The notes below the pieces were generated by a model, which saw only the letters and a program-made list of their open reading frames with translations, was not told the DNA's origin and did not search any database. From Castor canadensis (lineage: Eukaryota > Chordata > Mammalia > Rodentia > Castoridae): a DNA stretch of 64,000 nt. A program made the position numbers and the translations under genes. Within the stretch, counting starts at the first letter, position 1, and every line of letters begins with the position of its first letter. Positions 22,530-34,262 of the stretch are shown one piece after another. The stretch lies in NCBI RefSeq assembly GCF_047511655.1, contig NC_133394.1, positions 60,668,501 to 60,732,500 on the forward strand, read 5' to 3'.

Positions 22530-22728
22530 CAGACAAAAACCTCACACCTGTAATCCTAGCTACTAAGGAAGAGAGATCATGAGGATTGTGGTCCAAAGCC
22601 AGCCCGGGCAAATAGTTTGTGAGACCCTATCTCAAAACACCCTTCACAAAAATAGGGCTGGTGGAGCAGCTCAAGGTGAAGGCCGTCAGTTTAAGCCGCA
22701 ATACCACAAAACAAACAAAGAAACAAAA
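22530..22728 (+). mobile_element. B1-ID dimeric SINE
   Basis: The left part is 7SL/B1-like ('cacacctgtaatcctagcta', 'agccagcccgggcaaatagt', 'gagaccctatctcaaaa'). The right part is tRNA-like ('gggctggtggagcagctcaa'), with a decayed second promoter box and an A-rich tail near 22,705-22,728. Fused B1 plus ID SINEs are typical of some non-murid rodents and are the main basis for my organism guess. Confidence 0.8.
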
Positions 22729-23559
22729 AACCTGATGACCAGTTATTGGAGGAGAACGTACAGTGTACTTTTTGATCACAGAAGAAACCCAAGCTCCTCC
22801 ACAATAAGGAAGAAATTAGGACCTTATTTTTTTTTCTTTTTTGCCATATTTCTGATTTGTCTAGCCCACTTTTTTTCTCCCTACTTTTCAATTCTACCCC
22901 ACACCCCTTTTCTTCTCTTCCTTTTCCCCACATTTGATATTTCTTCCTTACACACCACTCAACTAGTGGTTTATTCTACACCTTTTTTTATTACTCCCAT
23001 GATTTTTATCCTTCTGCAATCCATGGCAACAGCACCCCTTCTTCAACAACTGAGCTACACCCACACACATAATAGGGTCTTAATAATCTGCAGCCCCTAT
23101 ACCTTAAACCTCTTCATCCCATTCCCCCTTCTTCCATATATCCTCGCTCACTCCCATTTTTTTACTATATAAGTTTTAGTCTGTATGCAAACCACTGTGA
23201 TTTTTCCAATGCCCCCCTATATATAGCTAATACTACCAAGGGTTTTATATTTCACATAAATACCTGGTTTAGTATTAAATTCATGAATTTGTTATTGCTA
23301 AGTTATACCCTCAGTTTAGTGGACAGAAACAACAAAACAACCTAGCCAATAACCTATCCTGCCAGAACACAGAAATTCTGTGTTTGCTTCAGGTGACTGA
23401 AAGTGATTAATTGACAACCGATGAGCAAATCTCAAAATAGAAGTATAGAAAATAGGAAAAGGGAGGGGGATAGGACTCCTCTAAAGGAAAATATCTACAC
23501 AATAAAGCATCTGATGGTTCGTGAAGGGAATGAAACTTGAGTCATCAATATCAAAGAAT
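22729..23559. other. Non-coding, probably 5' part of old L1 copy B
   Basis: Pyrimidine-rich plus strand (22,825-23,160), then A-rich sequence leading into the ORF1 remnant. I see no gene. The long open frame at 22,579-23,172 crosses the SINE and a low-complexity pyrimidine tract, so it is not believable as a protein. Confidence 0.35.
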
Positions 23560-24500
23560 GGTAAGAATGATTAAGGAGGTTAAAGAGGACATGCTGAAAC
23601 AAGTTATGAAATCCAAGAGAATGTGGATAAATAGCCTGAGAAGACACAGAAACAACTAAGCAAACTCATAGAATACATGAACATCTAAATGAGATCAATG
23701 AAAAAGCAAAAAGAGATAAACAAAATAAGGAAGAAAATACAAGATATAGAAGGGGAATTTAATAAAGATATGGAAAGTCTCAAAAAGAAAAAAAGACCAG
23801 GTGGAAATCCTGCAAATAAAAAGCTCAGTAAGTTAAATAAAAATACACTTGAAAGCCACTCCAGCCTACTGAAACAAGTGACAAGTGAAAAAGTTTTAGG
23901 ACTTGAAGACAAAGTAGAAATAACAGAGAAAACAGATGATTAAATAGAGAAAAGAACAAAGAAATAAGAAAGGAATATGCAAGAACTCTGTGACTTGATT
24001 AATAATCCTATGACTCACAGGCATTGAAGAAAAAGTGAAAACCAAAGGCATAAGAAACACTCAATGAAATAATCCAAAAAACTTCCCAAATCTTCAAAAA
24101 GAGATATCCATCCAGGTACAGGTGATCTATAGAACACCAAACAGACATGACAAAAATAAATCCTCACCATGGCTTATTTTAATTAAAACATTAAGCACAG
24201 AGAACAAGGAAATAATACTGAAGGCTGTAAGGAAAAACATCAAATCACCTATAAAAGTAAACCCATCAGAATAGCAGCAGATTTCTCAACAGAAACATTA
24301 AAAGCAATAAGGGTATGGAATGAAGTATTTCAAGCATTGGAAGAAAATAATTTTAAACGTAGAATACTCCAACCAGCAAAGCTATCATTATTAATTGAAG
24401 GAGAAATACAAACCCTCCATGATAAACAGAAAGTAAATCAATATTTGACCACTAAACCAGCACTCCAGAAGATACTTAAATGAATTCTAAAAACAGAAGA
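23560..24500 (+). pseudogene. L1 ORF1 remnant (copy B)
   Basis: The plus strand encodes a decayed ORF1p. The coiled coil is legible at 23,689-23,943 (MRSMKKQKEINKIRKKIQDI...), then fragments of the RNA-binding core, and the C-terminal domain near 24,240-24,480 (ITADFSTETLKA-like, RILQPAKLSLLIEGE, LTTKPALQKILK). It has Gln at the position of the shared TAG stop of L1-1 and L1-3. Stops and frameshifts are numerous. ORF2 begins after it at 24,626. Confidence 0.85.
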
Positions 24501-24625
24501 TGGAATAAACATAGCCATGAAAGGATGGGAATTATTAAATCTCAAGAGAAGAGCAGGTAAATATTTGTAGAGTAGCTTAGAATCAATTGTGCACAAACAC
24601 ACCCTCACACAGCCAAAACAACAGA

Positions 24626-24651
24626 ATGGCAGCAATCACCACATACCTTTC
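24626..24651 (+). pseudogene. L1 ORF2 start (copy B), split by L1-2
   Basis: The plus strand reads ATGGCAGCAATCACCACATA, an L1 ORF2 N terminus (MAAITTYLS). It is cut at 24,651 by the insertion of L1-2; reading resumes at 28,637 with the same frame content (ILTMNSNGLN). Confidence 0.9.
24636..24651. repeat. Target-site duplication of L1-2, left copy
   Basis: TCACCACATACCTTTC, perfect 16-base match to 28,621-28,636. The target lies at codons 4-9 of the old L1's ORF2. Confidence 0.95.
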
Positions 24652-24725
24652 TTTTTTTTTTTTTTTTTTTTTTTTTTTCATTTTTCTTTTATTATTCATA
24701 TGTGCATACAAGGCTTGGTTCATTT

Positions 24726-24785
24726 CTCCCCCCTGCCCCCACCCCCTCCCTTACCACCCACTCCACCCCCTCCCGCTCCCCCCCT
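24726..24785 (-). promoter_or_regulatory. G-rich tract in L1-2 3' UTR
   Basis: Same C-rich plus-strand (G-run sense-strand) tract as in L1-1, a G-quadruplex candidate. Confidence 0.65.
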
Positions 24786-25162
24786 CAATACCCAGCAGAA
24801 ACTATTTTGCCCTTATCTCTAATTTTGTTGTAGAGAGAGTATAAGCAATAATAGGAAGGAACAAGGGGTTTTGCTGGTTGAGATAAGGATAGCTATACAG
24901 GGCATTGACTCACATTGATTTCCTGTGTGTGGGTGTTACCTTCTAGGTTAATACTTTTTGATCTAACCTTTTCTCTAGTTTCTGGTCCCCTTTTCCTATT
25001 GGCCTCAGTTGCTTTAAGGTATCTGCTTTAGTTTCTCTGCGTTAAGGGCAACAAATGCTAGCTAGTTTTTTAGGTGTCTTACCTATCCTCACCCCTCCCT
25101 TGTGTGCTCTCGCTTTTATCATGTGCTCATAGTCCAATCCCCTTGTTGTGTTTGCCCTTGAT

Positions 25163-28100
25163 CTAATGTCCACATATGAGGGAGAACATACGATTTTTGG
25201 TCTTTTGAGCCAGGCTAACCTCACTCAGAATGATGTTCTCCAATTCCATCCATTTACCAGCGAATGATAACATTTCGTTCTTCTTCATGGCTGCATAAAA
25301 TTCCATTGTGTATAGATACCACATTTTCTTAATCCATTCGTCAGTGCTGGGACATCTTGGCTGTTTCCATAACTTGGCTATTGTGAATAGTGCCGCAATA
25401 AACATGGATGTGCAGGTGCCTCTGGAGTAACAGTCTTTTGGGTATATCCCCAAGAGTGGTATTGCTGGATCAAATGGTAGATCGATGTCCATCTTTTTAA
25501 GTAGCCTCCAAATTTTTTTCCAGAGTGGTTGTACTAGTCTACATTCCCACCAACAGTGTAAAAGGGTTCCTTTTTCCCCGCATCCTCGCCAACACCTGTT
25601 GTTGGTGGTGTTGCTGATGATGGCTATTCTAACAGGGGTGAGGTGGAATCTTAGTGTGGTTTTAATTTGCATTTCCTTTATTGCTAGAGATGGTGAGCAT
25701 TTTTTCATGTGTTTTCTGGCCATTTGAATTTCTTCTTTTGAGAAAGTTCTGTTTAGTTCACATGCCCATTTCTTTATTGGTTCATTAGTTTTGGGAGAAT
25801 TTAGTTTTTTAAGTTCCCTGTATATTCTGGTTATCAGTCCTTTGTCTGATGTATAACTGGCAAATATTTTCTCCCACTCTGTGGGTGTTCTCTTCAGTTT
25901 AGAGACCATTTCTTTTGATGAACAGAAGCTTTTTAGTTTTATGAGGTCCCATTTATCTATGCTATCTCTTAGTTGCTGTGCTGCTGGGGTTTCATTGAGA
26001 AAGTTTTTACCTATACCTACTAACTCCAGAGTATTTCCTACTCTTTCTTGTATCAACTTAAGAGTTTGGGGTCTGATATTAAGATCCTTGATCCATTTTG
26101 AGTTAATCTTGGTATAGGGTGATATACATGGATCTAGTTTCAGTTTTTTGCAGACTGCTAACCAGTTTTCCCAGCAGTTTTTGTTGAAGAGGCTGCTATT
26201 TCTCCATCGTATATTTTTAGCTCCTTTGTCAAAGATAAGTTGCTCATAGTTGTGTGGCTTCATATCTGGATCCTCTATTCTGTTCCACTGGTCTTCATGT
26301 CTGTTTTTGTGCCAGTACCATGCTGTTTTTATTGTTATTGCTTTGTAATATAGTTTGAAGTCAGGTATTGTGATACCTCCTGCATTGTTCTTTTGACTGA
26401 GTATTGCCTTGGCTATTCGTGGCCTCTTGTGTTTCCATATAAATTTCACAGTAGATTTTTCGATCTCTTTAATGAATGTCATTGGAATTTTGATGGGAAT
26501 TGCATTAAACATGTAGATTACTTTGGGGAGTATCGACATTTTTACTATGTTGATTCTACCAATCCATGAGCATGGGAGATCTCTCCACTTTCTATAGTCT
26601 TCCTCAATCTCTTTCTTCAGAAGTGTATAGTTTTCCTTGTAGAGGTCTTTCACATCTTTTGTTAGGTTTACACCTAGGTATTTGATTTTTTTTGAGGCTA
26701 TTGTAAATGGAATTGTTTTCATACATTCTTTTTCCGTTTGCTCATTGTTAGTGTATAGAAATGCTAATGATTTTTCTATGTTGATTTTATATCCTGCTAC
26801 TTTGCTATAGCTATTGATGATGTCTAGAAGCTTCTGAGTAGAGTTTTTTGGGTCTTTAAGGTATAGGATCATGTCATCTGCAAATAGGGATATTTTGACA
26901 GTTTCTTTACCTATTTGTATTCCTTTTATTCCTTCTTCTTGCCTAATTGCTCTGGCTAGGAATTCCAGTACTATGTTGAATAGGAGTGGAGATAGTGGGC
27001 ATCCTTGTCTGGTTCCTGATTTTAGAGGGAACGGTTTTAATTTTTCTCCGTTAAGTATAATGCTGGCTGTAGGTTTGTCATATATAGCTTTTATAATGTT
27101 GAGGAACTTTCCTTCTATTCCTAGTTTTCTTAGAGCTTTTATCATGAAATGATGTTGGATCTTATCAAAGGCTTTTTCTGCGTCTATTGAGATGATCAAG
27201 TGGTTTTTGTCTTTGCTTCTGTTAATGTGGTTTATTACGTTTATTGATTTTCGTATGTTGAACCACCCCTGCATCCCTGGGATGAAGCCTACCTGGTCGT
27301 GGTGGATAATCTTTTTGATGTGTTGCTGAATTCGGTTTGCCATTATTTTGTTGAGGATTTTTGCATCAATGTTCATTAAGGAGATTGGCCTATAGTTCTC
27401 CTTTTTGGAGGTGTCTTTGCCTGGCTTTGGGATAAGTGTAATACTGGCTTCATAAAATGTGTTTGGCAGTTTTCCTTCCCTTTCTATTTCATGGAACAGT
27501 TTAAGGAGGGTTGGTATCAGTTCTTCTTTAAAGGTCTGATAGAATTCAGCAGAGAATCCATCAGGTCCTGGACTTTTCTTTTTGGGGAGACTCTTGATTG
27601 CTGCTTCAATTTCATTTTGTGTTATAGGTCTATTCAGGTGATTAATTTCCTCTTGGTTCAGTTTTGGATGATCATATGTATCTAGAAATCTGTCCATTTC
27701 TTTTAGATTTTCAAATTTATTTGAATATAGGTTCTCAAAGTAGTCTCTGATGATTTCCTGGATTTCCATGGTGTTTGTTGTTATCTCCCCTTTTGCATTC
27801 CTGATTCTACTAATTTGGGTTTTTTCTCTCCTCATTTTAGTCAGGTTTGCCAGGGGTCTATCGATCTTGTTTATTTTTTCAAAGAACCAACTTTTTGTTT
27901 CATTAATTCTTTGTATGGTATTTTTGGTTTCTATTTCGTTGATTTCAGCTCTTATTTTTATTATTTCTCTCCTTCTATTTGTTTTGGGATTTGCTTGTTC
28001 TTGTTTTTCTAGGAGTTTGAGATGTATCATTAGGTCATTGATTTGGGATCTTTCAATCTTTTTAATATATGCACTCATGGCTATAAACTTTCCTCTCAAG

Positions 28101-28250
28101 ACTGCCTTAGCTGTGTCCCATAGGTTCCGGTAGGTTGTGTTTTCATTTTCATTGACTTCTAGGAACTTTTTAATTTCCTCTTTTATTGCATCGATGATCC
28201 ATTCTTCATTAAGTAATGAGTTATTTAGTTTCCAGCTGTTTGCATGTTTT
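25163..28250 (-). pseudogene. L1-2 ORF2, N-terminally truncated but open RT and C terminus
   Basis: Uninterrupted for about 1,030 codons from [10 protein letters not shown] to the stop after SLICGH. It holds the segment before the RT, the complete RT domain with box FADDMILYL, and the C-terminal Cys/His cluster ([18 protein letters not shown]). The endonuclease is missing because of truncation and inversion. The frame happens to run on through the inversion (to 28,396), adding about 49 antisense residues that are not L1 protein. It has the sense codons GGG and CGA (GWFNIR) where L1-1 and L1-3 have TGT and the TGA stop, so it serves as the intact reference here. Confidence 0.9.
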
Positions 28251-28620
28251 CTGTACGCACCCAATGTCAACGCACCCAATTTCATCAAACATACCCTAAA
28301 AGACCTAAAAGCATATATAAACGCCAACACAGTGGTTGTGGGAGACTTTAACACTCCATTATCATCAATAGATAGGTCATCCAAACAAAAACTCAATAAA
28401 GAAATCCAAGATCTAAAATATGCAATAGATCAAGTGGACCTAGTAGATGTCTATAGAACATTTCATCCAACCTCTACACAATATACATTCTTCTCAGCAG
28501 CCCATGGAACCTTCTCCAAAATAGATCATATCCTAGGGCACAAAGCAAGCCTCAGCAAATATAAGAAAATAGAAATAATACCGTGCATACTATCTGACCA
28601 CAATGCAGTAAAAGTAGAAC
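28251..28620 (+). pseudogene. Inverted ORF2 endonuclease segment of L1-2
   Basis: The plus strand encodes [20 protein letters not shown] through [10 protein letters not shown], residues about 115-240 of ORF2, including D145 and N147 (GDFN), D205 (SKIDH) and H230. It reads opposite to the rest of L1-2. The last three bases before the duplication also fit L1, a small microhomology. Confidence 0.95.
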
Positions 28621-28636
28621 TCACCACATACCTTTC
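28621..28636. repeat. Target-site duplication of L1-2, right copy
   Basis: Perfect copy of 24,636-24,651. Confidence 0.95.
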
Positions 28637-29800
28637 AATACTAACAATGAATTCTAATGGCCTCAACTATCAATGTGTCTAAATACACATTGGCAAGGTG
28701 AATTAGAAAGGAGACCCAATGATGTTTTGTCCTAAAAAAAAAACCCATCTCACAGACAGCAACATTTGCTTAGGGAGAGGAAGATTTACCAAGGAAAAGG
28801 CCTCTTAAAACAGACAGGAATAGCCATACATATTTCAGATAAAGTAGGCTTCAAACCTAAACTAGTCAGAAGAGATACTAATACTAATAAAAGGAACAAT
28901 ATATTAAGATGAAATAACAATTGTTAACATATATGTGCCCAGTGCCTGCACACCCAACTTCATTTCACATACACTACTGAACTTAAAAGCACAGACAGAC
29001 CTCAACACAGTGATATTGGGAGAATTCAACACTCTGTCACCAATAGCTAGGTCATCCAAACAACAACAAAAGAAACAAAAACAAAGAAACTTCAGAATTA
29101 AATGACACTGTAGAACAAATGGTCTTAAAAGGCAACCATGGAGTATTTAATTCAACAGTGGCAGTCCATGGAACTTTTTCCAAAATAGATCACATTTTAA
29201 GACACAAAGCAAGTCTTAACAAATATAGGAAAATTGAAATAACTCCCCTGCATACTGTATGACCACAACAGAATAAAACTAGAACTCAACAACAACAGAA
29301 ACAGCAAAGAGTATTTATATACCTGGAGGCCAAAGAAGACGTCGCTGCATGACCAGGGATCATTGAAGAAATAAAGGAGGGAATAAAAAGCTTCCTGGAA
29401 CCCAATGAAAATGAACTTACCAGAACTTATGCGATATAGCAAAGGCAGTGCTAAAGGCATAGTTTATACCTATTAGTGTCTACTTAAAAACACAGAGAGA
29501 TCGCAAATGAATGACTTAATTCTGCATCACAGTCTCCTAGGAAAACAAGAACAAAGTAAACCAAAGCTCAGGAAGAGAAAGACAATAGAAATAAGGGGTG
29601 AAATCCATGAGATAAAGACCAATAAAACTGTATAAAGGATCAATGAAGCAAAAAGTTGGTTCTTCATGTAGATAAATAAGATTGATGAATCCTTAGTGAA
29701 TCTGACTAAAAGAGCGAGTGAAAAGACACAATCAGTGAAATCAGAGATGTAGAAGGGTATATCACAACAAATATCAATGAAACCCAGAAGAAAGAAAAAA
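28637..29800 (+). pseudogene. L1 ORF2 endonuclease region (copy B), right of L1-2
   Basis: Decayed plus-strand ORF2 after the interruption: 'NSNGLN', a QETH-like region near 28,740, 'VNIYVPSACTPNF' near 28,925, the 'MEL-FPK-I-DHI' block near 29,170, then the linker before the RT (KSWFFM-INKIDESL near 29,650). Near 29,800 it jumps to the extreme ORF2 C terminus, so the RT has been lost by internal deletion. Confidence 0.82.
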
Positions 29801-30487
29801 GACAAAGATCACATGTTTTCTTTCATATGTGAAAGATAGATCCCAATGCAAACACAAGCATTATCACATCTATATCTATGTTTGTAATTATATCTACATG
29901 TATCTATCATTCCATCTATCTATCTATCTAATCTGCTGAACGGGCATCCACAAGTGGGAATGTAAGAGGAGAATAAGGAAGGTGGAAAGAATAAAAGGAT
30001 GATAAGGAGTGAATAATATTTAAATACATCATATTTGTATAGGAACAAGACAATCAAACATACTGATAACTGTTGAACAATACAGATTATGGGGAAAAGA
30101 ATGAAGAGTTATAGAGGGGGTTTAACTGGTTAAAGTACAATATATTTGTAAACTTCTAAGGCAAAACCCCATTGAACAATGAACAGACACTAAAAGGATG
30201 AAGGACAGGAATCCAAAATAGGTCATATTAAGGGGAGAGAAATTGCAGGAGGGAGAGAGTAAATGAAGAGGGTAAAGGAGGATCAATAGGAGGTTGAGGT
30301 ATTTTCTGTACATGTATGAATATGGAACATTGAAACCTGTCAAAATTCTTTCTACAAGGGGAGTCAGAGAAGAGGAAGAATAATGGAGGGGATAAACCAA
30401 ACCAGGGTACAATATATGTATATACGGAAACATCCCAACAAAATCCTTTGTATAAGTATCATACACTAATAAAATTGTTTTTAAAAA
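29801..30487 (+). mobile_element. L1 copy B 3' end: ORF2 tail and 3' UTR
   Basis: It opens with the usual end of L1 ORF2 ('gatcacatgttttctttcat') followed by a purine-rich 3' UTR and ends near 30,475 with 'aataaaattgtttttaaaa'. It contains a short ATCT tract (29,905-29,930). Confidence 0.7.
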
Positions 30488-30808
30488 CTACATTGAGATT
30501 TCATCTCACCCTTGTCAGAATGGTTTCATGAAGAAAAAATGACAAAAACAGGTAGTGAGGATGTGGAGAGAAAGAAACTCTTATACACTGCTAGTAGAAA
30601 TGTAAATTACTTCAGCCACTATAGGAATCAATATGGAAGTTCCTCAAAATATTTAAAATGTAACTTCCATGTGATCCCGTTATGCCACTTCTGAATATAA
30701 ATCACCAAAAATTCAGCTTATTCAGCAATACTTGCATACTCAAATTTATTGCTAAACTATTAACAACAGTCAAATTAGGAAATCAGCCTAGGTGTCCATC
30801 AATGGAGA

Positions 30809-30866
<58 letters not shown>

Positions 30867-30903
30867 ATATATATATATAGAGAGAGAGAGAGAGAATATG
30901 TAC

Positions 30904-30983
<80 letters not shown>

Positions 30984-31290
30984 GGAAAGGAATTTTATTC
31001 AGCCATAAAAAGGGAATTATGTTATGTCATTGCAGGAAAACAGATGGAAGTGCTGATCATGTTAAATGAAACAAGCTAGACTCACAAAGACATGGAGTTT
31101 AAGGGAGTGGGTAAGGACATGAAAGTAAGAAGTTGACTACAGATGTGAATGAGCAAAGAGGAATGGAGAGAGGTAATGAAGAGTAATGGGGGGATGAATA
31201 TGATTAAAGTACATTGCATGCACGTATGGAAATGTCATAATGAGTCCCCTTACTTGGTGCAATTAAAAAATAAAGTGTAAAATCGCAGAC
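30488..31290 (+). mobile_element. Old L1 ORF2 C-terminal fragment and 3' UTR
   Basis: The plus strand shows the typical distal ORF2 DNA: 'gatttcatctcacccttgtc', 'gaggatgtggagagaaagaa', 'ggaattttattcagccataa', then a 3' UTR ending near 31,270 with 'aaaaaataaag'. A compound microsatellite has expanded inside it at the point where L1 normally has a short 'tatatata' run. Confidence 0.8.
30809..30985. repeat. Duplicated compound (TA)n-(GA)n microsatellite
   Basis: Two successive modules, each a long TA run followed by a GA run (about 30,809-30,895 and 30,896-30,985). The TA runs are self-complementary and could extrude. The open frame over it is a repeat artefact. Confidence 0.95.
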
Positions 31291-31299
31291 AAAAACAGT

Positions 31300-32015
31300 G
31301 ATCTCTATTTCATGAGGATCATAATACATAAAAATTAAAGCAATAAATATTGGCTAGGATGTGGAGAAATGAAATGCTGGTGCCCTCTGATAGAAATGCA
31401 AAACAGTGCTGTTTCTGTGGAAAACAGTTGACAGTTCCTCAAAATTTTAACATTTAAGTACCACATGACTCTGTGATTCACTTCTAGTATATACCTAAGA
31501 CAATTGAATGCAGGGACTTAGATATTTGTACAGAAGTACTAATAGAAGCATTATTTACAATAGCCCAGAGATGGAGACAACACAATATCAATTAACAGAT
31601 GGTTGCATAAACTAAATGCACTATATACATATAATGGAATATTACTCAACTAAATGAAGTAATCAAATTTTGATATGTGCCTACAGCATGGATGAACCTT
31701 GAAAATATTACATAAACTGAAATAAGTCAGACACAAAGGACAAATATTATATTATTCCACCAATGTGAAAAGTGTAGAATAGTCAGGTTTATAGAGATTA
31801 AAAAGTGGAGTAAAGGTTAACAGTTGTTTAGTGGAGAGGGGTATTGGGAATTATTGATGAATGGGTACATACTTTATTTTGATGATAATGAAAATGTTTT
31901 GGGCATAGTGGTAATGGCTCCGAAATACCGAATCTCTTTAATGCCACTGAATCATGTACTTACAAATGGTTGAATTGATAAATATTTTGTTAAATATGTT
32001 TTGATACAAAAAGAA
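31300..32015 (+). mobile_element. Older L1 ORF2 C-terminal fragment and 3' UTR
   Basis: Repeats the same distal ORF2 order as the previous element in more diverged form: 'ggctaggatgtggagaaatg', 'atttacaatagcccagagat', 'ggaatattactcaactaaat', then a different 3' UTR ending near 32,010. It looks like an older, L1M-type copy. Confidence 0.75.
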
Positions 32016-32369
32016 AGTGGCATCAGGACTGGTGGTCTCCCTGCTGCCCTTGGGAAGAACAAAGCAGCTTTGGAGGGACCTGTTTTCTCCTGAGCTGTGC
32101 AGATGTTAGGTCCCAAATGAAGACAAACTCTCAATCTGGATTACACACAACCCATGGGGATATATTTATTCCATGATTTAGGATCAGCAGATCCTAGAGT
32201 ATAATCATAGATCCTAGGAACATCAATGTTATAGCCCCAAGAATTTCAGCAAGCAAAACTAACTCTCAATGTTATAAGAAAACCCAAAAGACAATGGAAT
32301 GCATCTTCAAAATACTGACAGACTGCAATTATCAATTTTGCCTCAGTTAAATCACTACACAGGCATTAA
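32016..32369. other. Unassigned
   Basis: No gene or confident repeat seen. Confidence 0.35.
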
Positions 32370-33320
32370 TATATTCTATTTTTCTGGGATGTATTAACAT
32401 TTTCTCCTTTTCTTCTAGGTTTCTGATCTAAATTTCATTAATTTTGTGTGAGATAGAAGTTTAAAATTTTTCATGTACATAGCTAGTTTTCCAGCTCCAC
32501 TTATTGGAAATTTTTTCTTCCCTTATTGAATAGATTATGTTTGTGTGACTAATTGTATTAATAGATATCTAGTGTTGAAACAAACTTGCTTTCCTGTGCA
32601 AAGCTTCAATTGACTATAATATCTTTTATTTTATATCTTGCTAGTAAAATTTGTAAATACTTTGAAATTTTTTGTCTATGCTCTTGATAGTCACTGATAT
32701 GTGAAAATTTCATTCTGTATTGTGCTTAACAGGTTTCAGTATCAAGATTACCCTAGTCCCATGAGTTAGAAAGTGTCTCCTCTCTCTTCTCCTTTATGTT
32801 CTGAAAACAATGTAGAATTAGTATTATTTTTTCCTTAAATGCAAAAAAAATGTGGACTTCACCAGAGAGTCCAGATTGGCCTAATGTTTTCTTAGAGGGA
32901 ATGATTTTAATTGTAAATTCAACAGATATTGGGCTATTCAGATTTACCAACTTGTATCTGTTTTGAAAATTCATGGTTTTCCCCTCAAAGGCATTTTTAC
33001 ATTTTAGTTGAGTTGTCAAGTTTTTTAGCATAAAGTTTTCAATAATATTACCTTACTATATGCTTAATGTCTACAGTTTCCATAATGATAACCTCATTCA
33101 CTCTGCATAGTAATATTTGTTTCTCTTTTATTTGTGATCATTCTTATTATGCATTTTTAAATTTTATTAATATTTTCAAAACTGCTTTGGCTTTGATTAC
33201 TTCTAGTGTCTGCTTATATTATATTTCACTAATATATATTACTTATTTTATTCCTTTCACTTGTTTGCATTTCATTTAGTCATTTTCTAGTTAATGTTGA
33301 AGTTTTGCATTTTTAATAGA
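32370..33320 (-). mobile_element. Ancient minus-strand L1 ORF2 fragment
   Basis: The minus-strand piece 32,753-33,031 retains an alignable L1 ORF2 segment (LNSPISVEFTIKIIPSKKTL, then FKEKIILILHCFQNIKE), matching young-copy '[20 protein letters not shown]..' and '[17 protein letters not shown]'. Flanking DNA also has L1-like phrases. It is strongly diverged, with internal losses. Confidence 0.7.
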
Positions 33321-33984
33321 GATGTAAAGCTGAAGGGATCAGAAAAGGCATGAGAGAATCAACAACAAACCTCTCCTAGCTGCCTGTCTGAAACCACTGA
33401 GAATGGGGGAAATGGCACACACCAATTTGTACCTACTGATTTGAGTGCACTCTGGCCTCCGTTCTTGGTTTTCATTTGTTCTCTGTAGTAGTAAGCTTGA
33501 ACATTACACCCAAAGCAAACATAAATGTAAGGAAAATTAAATTGCTCTTTCCACAGGATCAAAGAAAGTGTTAATTGCAAGATATACCATGATTTTATTT
33601 GACCCTATAGAAAATTATGCTATGACATTGGATTTAATGAATCTCAATTTCAGAGATATGATTTTGTTTTACAAAATATATATTAGAGGTGTGAGGAGTA
33701 TTAAATAGGATTATAATAGATTTATTGTAGACAAATAAGAAAGTCTTTAATTGTATGAGAAGATTCACAATAAATATTAAAATATAAATGAGCAACACAA
33801 ATTTAGGTTAACTAGAAAATATATATTTATATCGAAATGACAAAATTCAAGTGGAGAAATTTGGATTTTGTAGATTTATGACTGCAAATACACACTGGAA
33901 AAGACAAATATCTATAAAATTAAAAAGTGGTATGTAGAATAAATTCATGAATCAAAGAAAAAATGCAAATAAAATGGTCATAGG
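33321..33984. other. Unassigned, AT-rich
   Basis: No gene or confident repeat seen. The 73-codon frame at 33,359-33,580 has no recognisable feature. Confidence 0.35.
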
Positions 33985-34262
33985 ATTTTATGTTTTTTCT
34001 TGTACAAAATTAGAGAACAAGAGGGCAGTACAGGGTCTGCCTGGAGTTGGGAGGGGTGAGGAAGGAGGTGGTCCAAGTAATATATACACATGTAAGTAAA
34101 TGCAAAAATGATACCTGCTGAGACTGATCTGGGAATTGGGGGAGAAGGGATGGAAGAGAGCAGTGGAGGTGATGAATTCAATTATGATATATTTGGTACA
34201 TTGTAAGAACTTTTGCAAATACTCCAATGTACCCCCACCTAGCACAACAACAATAAAAAAGT
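33985..34262 (+). mobile_element. L1 3' UTR fragment (family D)
   Basis: It parallels 13,315-13,612 nearly phrase by phrase ('gaacaagagggcag', 'taagtaaatgcaaaa', 'gggaattgggggaga', 'gtacccccacctagcacaac') and ends in an A-rich tail. A 5'-truncated insertion. Confidence 0.75.

Larger units (their letters stand above)
24652..28620 (-). mobile_element. Young L1 (L1-2) with 5' inversion, nested in old L1 copy B
   Basis: The minus-strand part (24,679-28,250) holds the 3' UTR and ORF2 from about codon 249 to the end, with a pure T-run (A-tail) of 27 bases at 24,652-24,678. At 28,250/28,251 the orientation flips: 28,251-28,620 is ORF2 endonuclease sequence on the plus strand, equal to L1-1 positions about 7,319-7,691. 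About 19 bases are missing at the flip. This is the standard signature of twin priming during integration. Perfect 16-base target-site duplications flank the whole. Confidence 0.96.

Noticed and set aside
22579..23172. 197-codon plus-strand frame
   Set aside because: It begins in a SINE and runs through a pyrimidine-rich low-complexity tract; it is a composition artefact.
25163..28396. 1,077-codon open frame as one intact protein gene
   Set aside because: The first 49 codons or so are antisense to the inverted endonuclease segment. The rest is a truncated L1 ORF2 without endonuclease. It is not a host gene or an intact ORF2.
30682..31008. 108-codon frame with YIYIYI repeats
   Set aside because: It is a translation of the TA/GA microsatellite.
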